This document shows positions 59,719 to 64,000 of a stretch of 64,000 bases of DNA, piece after piece. A model generated the notes under the pieces. The model was not told the origin of the DNA and made no database searches. It saw only the letters and a list, made by a program, of their open reading frames with translations. How positions within the stretch are numbered: position 1 is the stretch's first letter; the number at the start of each line of letters is the position of its first letter. This stretch comes from Anaeramoeba flamelloides (taxonomy: Eukaryota > Metamonada > Anaeramoebidae). The position numbers were made by a program, and so were the translations under genes. The stretch lies in the NCBI GenBank assembly GCA_027625915.1, contig JANTQA010000044.1, positions 248,001-312,000 of the forward strand, read 5' to 3'.

Positions 59719-62535
59719 ATTTTAAATAATTTAAAACTAAAAAAAGATATAAAATAATGTTTTTTTAAAAAAATAATATTTTTTTCATAGTTAATTTGGA
59801 AATTTTTTTCAACAAGAAATTTTTTAAAATTTAAATATGATTTTGTGAATATTTCTAGTCTGATTAAAAATTGATTTTTTTATTTATTTTTACTATTTTT
59901 TAATTTTATAACTTTTTAAAATCTAGACATATAATAAACAATATTATTGAATTAAGAAACGATATATCAAAAATTATTTTAGATGAACGGGATTAATTTA
60001 AATTGAAAAAGTCAAATTTCAAAAATATATTATTTAAATTTTTATAAAATAACAAAATTCAAAAAAAAAATCTTGATTTCGAAGATTATTTCATTAAATT
60101 TGAATAATATTTAAAAGTTATTTTTATTTTGTTATTATTTTTTGCTGATTACTTTCTCGATTAAAAAATTTTTTATTGTTTAATTTTTATTTAATAAATG
60201 ATATTATTTTACATTTTTTTTTTTTTTCAATATTTTCAATTACTTAAATAAAAATTTTTGAAAATTAAACATATTAAACTTTTAATTTTAGCAAAAAGAA
60301 ATGAATTTCATTTTTCTCTTGATTTAATATTGATTAAAAATTTATCTCAAAAAAAAATGAAAATTTCTCTATTATATATTTATTTATTTTTTTTTTAACA
60401 TAAAATTAACAATATCGTTTTTGATTTTTTATTGTTAATAGATCAATGTATTGAGTTTTGAATTATTATTATTGTAATAAAATTTCTTATTTTAAAAATT
60501 AAAATTAAAATAAAAATCTTTAAAGAAAATGTAAAAATGAATAATTATTATTGTTTTACCAATTTAAAAAAAAAATCAATAACTTAGCTACTTTCTCTTT
60601 GAATTATTTTGCCTTTTTATTATAAGTCAAATATGGATGAAAGACAAATAAGAAAATTATTATATCAGCATAGCAATCTCATTTTAAATCTTTTTTTTTA
60701 AACTTGAAGAAATTTGGGATAATACCAGCTATTAAGGGATATATATATATTAAAATCTCATTCAAAAAAATTTGAACACACCCAAAATTAAAAATACGGA
60801 TAAAAAAACCCCCCATTTATTATATTTTTCCAAACCTAATATAAAAACACATAAAAGTAACCCATTATTAATGTTTTAATAAGTAATCATTTTAATCCAA
60901 ATAAAAGAAAAAAATTTAATCCAAATAAAAAAAAAATGGTGTCTCCAAAATAATGAAACGAGTGGAACAAAAATGAATTGGTTAATTTGTTGAAATTTCA
61001 CCAACAATTGTTCATCGATCCAATGATAAGATACCATCAACCAAGTGTATGTGATTTTCCAATTTAACAAACTCAACACTAACCTTCTATCAACCATTGA
61101 AAAAATTTTTTTTCAGATCTAACAAAACAGATTACTTAACTGGAAAAAGGGAATTGAAAACAAAACAAAAACAACAAAAAATGAAATAGTTTGTAAAATC
61201 AAAATTCTTTCCAAATTGAATTTAAAGTGTGATATTGTTATTCTTTCAACTGTTTAAACTGTGTCCAAATTTTTGGAATATAGTTTATAAATAAAAACCC
61301 CATTTTACTCTAAGTGGGCCGGCCAAAAATGTAAAAATTCACTTTTTTTTAAGAATCAACCAAAATAAAAAAGTTTAAAAATAAGTGAAATAATAAACTT
61401 TAGATGGAAACAAAGATGCATAAAAAAATACCTTACTAACTATAAATTTCAAAAAAAAATATTTTGTTAAAAAATTTTTTGTACCCTTTCATTGAAAAGT
61501 TGTTGAAAATTTTCTCAATTTCTTTGGAAATTAAAATTGTTGTTATTAAGATTTTTTAATAGTAAATGTATTGATTTTCTCAGAAATTATAAAGCTTCAC
61601 TTTTCTTAAACTTAATTTATAGTTTCAAACATTTTTTTTATTTGAACTTTAATTTTTTTAAAATAAAGCACAAAAAAAAAAACAAAAAAAAGAAAAAAAA
61701 AAATTGAACAAATGAGAAAAAATGATTAGATCTAAAAATTGAAAATTTATTTCGAGAAGAATAATGTATTAAACTCTTTGAATACGTTCCAATTCTTCAA
61801 TAAAACTGGGACCTTTTGACTGAAAAAGAGTTTGTATATATATATATATATATGTATTTCAATTTTCATCTTTAAATTTTTTCAATAATTTTTATATTTT
61901 TTTTTATGTTCTCTGTCAAAAATAATTTTCAAAAAGAAACTTTAAAAAAAAAATAATAATAAAAATTAAAATAAATTTACAAAAATGTAATAACTTCAGC
62001 TATTTCAAACCTGGTGCCCACGATTTAACTTAACAGATACTCCAGCTTAAAGAAATTTTAATTACAATTTAAGTTAAGACTAAATAAAAGTTTTAACCCC
62101 GTAATATAATATTATACTAACGGTAACCTTCTTAAACAACCTTTCCATTGCTTTTTTAAACTTTTTTGCAATTATTTAAAAACAATTCCTTGTTTTTGGG
62201 TATCGTGCAAAATTAAGTACAATACTAGAAAGATTTGATACTCAAAATAGCAATTGAACATTTCAATTGAAAGGAGTTTTTAGAAAGTATAATTAAAAAA
62301 AAAAAAAACAAGTAAAGTTATATTGTTCACACCAGCTTTGAAATGGCAATACAAAAGCCATTTATTTATTTATTTATTATTGTTTTGAAATTTTCAAATA
62401 TGAATGGGTGAAAAGCGAAAGTGGATTGTAAATTTTGTTAATTAACTTTAAAAAATAAAATTTTTTAAATTTTATTCTCAAAGAGTAAAATTTTCCCAAA
62501 ATGCCCAAGTCTGAACATTTTATTTAATTAATATT

Positions 62536-63677
62536 TTATAAAATACCTGCAATAATTTTTAATTCTTTGATAATATCAGATTTTTGAAAAAAATATTTTG
62601 AATCCCTTTTTGCACCGTTGATGAGCTCTACTAAATCAGGCTTTTGTAATAGTTTTTTCAGTGTCTGGTAAAAATCAGAGCGATTTATTTCTGACCAATT
62701 AGGAACATTTTTTGTTTTCAAACACTCCCCGCCAAGCTCTGGTAAACAAATTAAATGGTCTTTACAATCTTTGTAATCACAATTTTTAACGAGTGAATTT
62801 ATTAGAAAGGAATCTGAAATCAAAAAAAAAGTTTCCGAAATACCAGAATCTGTCGCTATAACTGGCATCCCCAACGCCATTGCCTCTCTCATTATTACCG
62901 AATCGCCCTTCAGTCTATAAGGTGATACTAAATAATTGGCATCTTGATACAAGTTGATCCTTTCATTGACTGATAACAAATTTGCATTTGGGATCCATTC
63001 AATGACGATATTTTCATTTTCATTTTCCTTTTGTAAATCAGTGATTACACTTTCATTGAAATCAACAAACCTTTGTGATGCTATTGTAAAAACTAATTCC
63101 CCTTTCTTAGACGCATGACCATTGTTCTTTTGATTGCGTGTATTTAATGGTGCTTTTTTATTGCTTGATATTTGATGAAGATTTTGATTAGCCAAAAATT
63201 GGATTGCCTTTTGAAAAAGATCAAATCCAGAATAGATCGAGATATCATCAAAAAATAAAAAATTAATTCTATTGTCTTGCTTGTCACTTTTTTTACTGTT
63301 ACTATCATCAAAAAATTCTTCATGGATCATTTCTGGGATAATTTTTATTTTTTCTTGCAATAGTCCTTCATTAATATAATAATTTCTTGAGATATAATTA
63401 TTTACCCAAATTTGATCAAATTGATTAATTTGATCTATCCAATCAGAGGGCAAAGTTGTAAAGGGCCAATGTAGCCAAATGATTTTGTAAATGTGTTCCT
63501 TTACATTTGAATTTAGTATTTGAAAATTTGGTGGGTAACTTGACGAAATACAGATTTCAAAATATTTTGAGGTCAAATCCTCTAATGTATAAACGAAACT
63601 ATTTGATTCAATTTCTTTAAAATAATTATTTACATTATCATTTACAATTAAATCATCACCATCACCACGACCACGAC

Positions 63678-63714
<37 letters not shown>

Positions 63715-64000
63715 ACTAATTGACTGTGTATTATTCCTTTCCTTTTGTTGAGATCCAGTGGGAAATAATAATAATTTTGTATTTTCTGGGAAATGCTTTT
63801 TGATCAATTGAATTAATTCTCTATTTTGGATCCCAATTGTGTTTGACTCTAAAAAATCACCAACAACGCCCAAAGAAATGTGCCCCTTGTTGGGTACCCA
63901 ACCACATTTTTTATAATTTGCTCCAAAGTTATTGTTAAATTGAATATTACACGATATTATATATTCTGGTTTTTTTTCAATAAATTTAATTCCATTTTCT
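62536..64000 (-). CDS. Family-4-like glycosyltransferase, 5' end outside the window
   Basis: An open frame of 488 codons runs from the right edge to TAA at 62536-62538; the N-terminus lies beyond the window. Seen in the visible part: GWVPNKGHISLGVVGDF (early Rossmann strand), an Asn run of about 11 followed by a Gly/Arg/Asp run, a central region with IIWLHWPFTTLPSDWI, QIWVNNYISRN and IKIIPEMI as in the N-terminal half of GT-B enzymes, then the C-terminal half with INLYQDANYLVSPYRLKGD, IMREAMALGMPVIATDSG and ISETF. The last motif is the nucleotide-sugar-binding EAMALG.PVI signature of GT4 family enzymes. The sugar and acceptor cannot be predicted. No signal peptide or membrane segment is visible. 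A GTATTT just before the stop could act as a donor, so a further exon is possible. Confidence 0.85.
63679..63711 (-). repeat. (AAT)n repeat encoding poly-Asn
   Basis: About 11 trinucleotides inside the glycosyltransferase ORF. Confidence 0.9.

Larger units (their letters stand above)
58978..62535. other. 3.6-kb gene desert
   Basis: 59290-59665 is an R8 copy. 59675-59718 is a TA microsatellite. About 61180-61290 partly matches the eL8-flanking repeat. A reverse ORF at 60876-61097 is Trp/Phe-rich and unrecognised. Nothing else was found. Confidence 0.45.

Noticed and set aside
61315-61324. GGGCCGGCC, a G/C-only block in A/T-rich DNA
   Set aside because: Single short occurrence with no associated structure or gene.
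1-64000. CRISPR arrays, rRNA genes, LTR or other capsid-bearing elements
   Set aside because: No regularly spaced short repeats, no rRNA core motifs, and no reverse transcriptase, integrase or capsid-like reading frames were seen.

Overview
The window is nuclear DNA of a single-celled eukaryote with an extremely A+T-rich genome (by eye well below 30% G+C outside exons). Support comes from spliceosomal introns with GT..AG ends, a eukaryotic ribosomal protein (eL8/L7a), an SR-protein kinase, an HRD1-type ER ubiquitin ligase, a hydrogenosome/mitochondrion-type propionyl-CoA carboxylase beta subunit with an N-terminal presequence, and a tRNA followed by an oligo-T terminator. Lysine- and glutamate-rich tails, Asn and Ser/Asp runs and sparse genes fit an amoeboid protist, for example an anaeramoebid- or amoebozoan-like organism. 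That placement is inference, not proof.

Layout. 90-1142 (-): rhomboid-like pseudoprotease, three exons. 1592-9250: repeats (Harbinger-like MITE pair, mariner-like fold-backs, a diverged duplication). 9499-9570 (-): tRNA-Thr(AGU). 11721-19127 (-): an HRD1/synoviolin-type RING ligase in four exons, split by an intron of about 6.1 kb that holds a multi-hairpin island. 19.1-24.1 kb: repeats, including a hAT-like MITE with a perfect 8-bp target duplication. 24121-25206 (+): ankyrin-repeat protein. 25.2-30.5 kb: gene desert. 30572-32684 (-): propionyl-CoA carboxylase beta, four exons, 539 aa. 36066-37538 (-): eL8, whose first exon is only the ATG. 42483-46548 (+): ABHD17-like serine hydrolase, two exons around a 2.3-kb intron that contains a 530-bp near-perfect palindrome. 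49334-55198 (-): SRPK-type kinase, two exons around a 3.2-kb intron with nested repeats. 55.2-62.5 kb: gene desert. 62536-64000 (-): family-4-like glycosyltransferase running off the right edge.

Spliced models were built by joining exons where the phases agree and the protein family alignment is continuous across the junction. Reported intron lengths are about 96, 102, 104, 134, 143, 177, 204, 214, 418, 2296, 3237 and 6116 nt. All eight gene models end in TAA.

The genes do not form one pathway. The HRD1-like ligase and the pseudo-rhomboid both belong to families that act in ER membrane quality control. The kinase and eL8 are housekeeping (SR-protein phosphorylation, large ribosomal subunit). 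The carboxylase points to organellar propionate metabolism. Much of the rest is a mosaic of short non-autonomous DNA transposons (at least six families) and their relics; no transposase gene was recognised, and no rRNA, CRISPR array or viral element.
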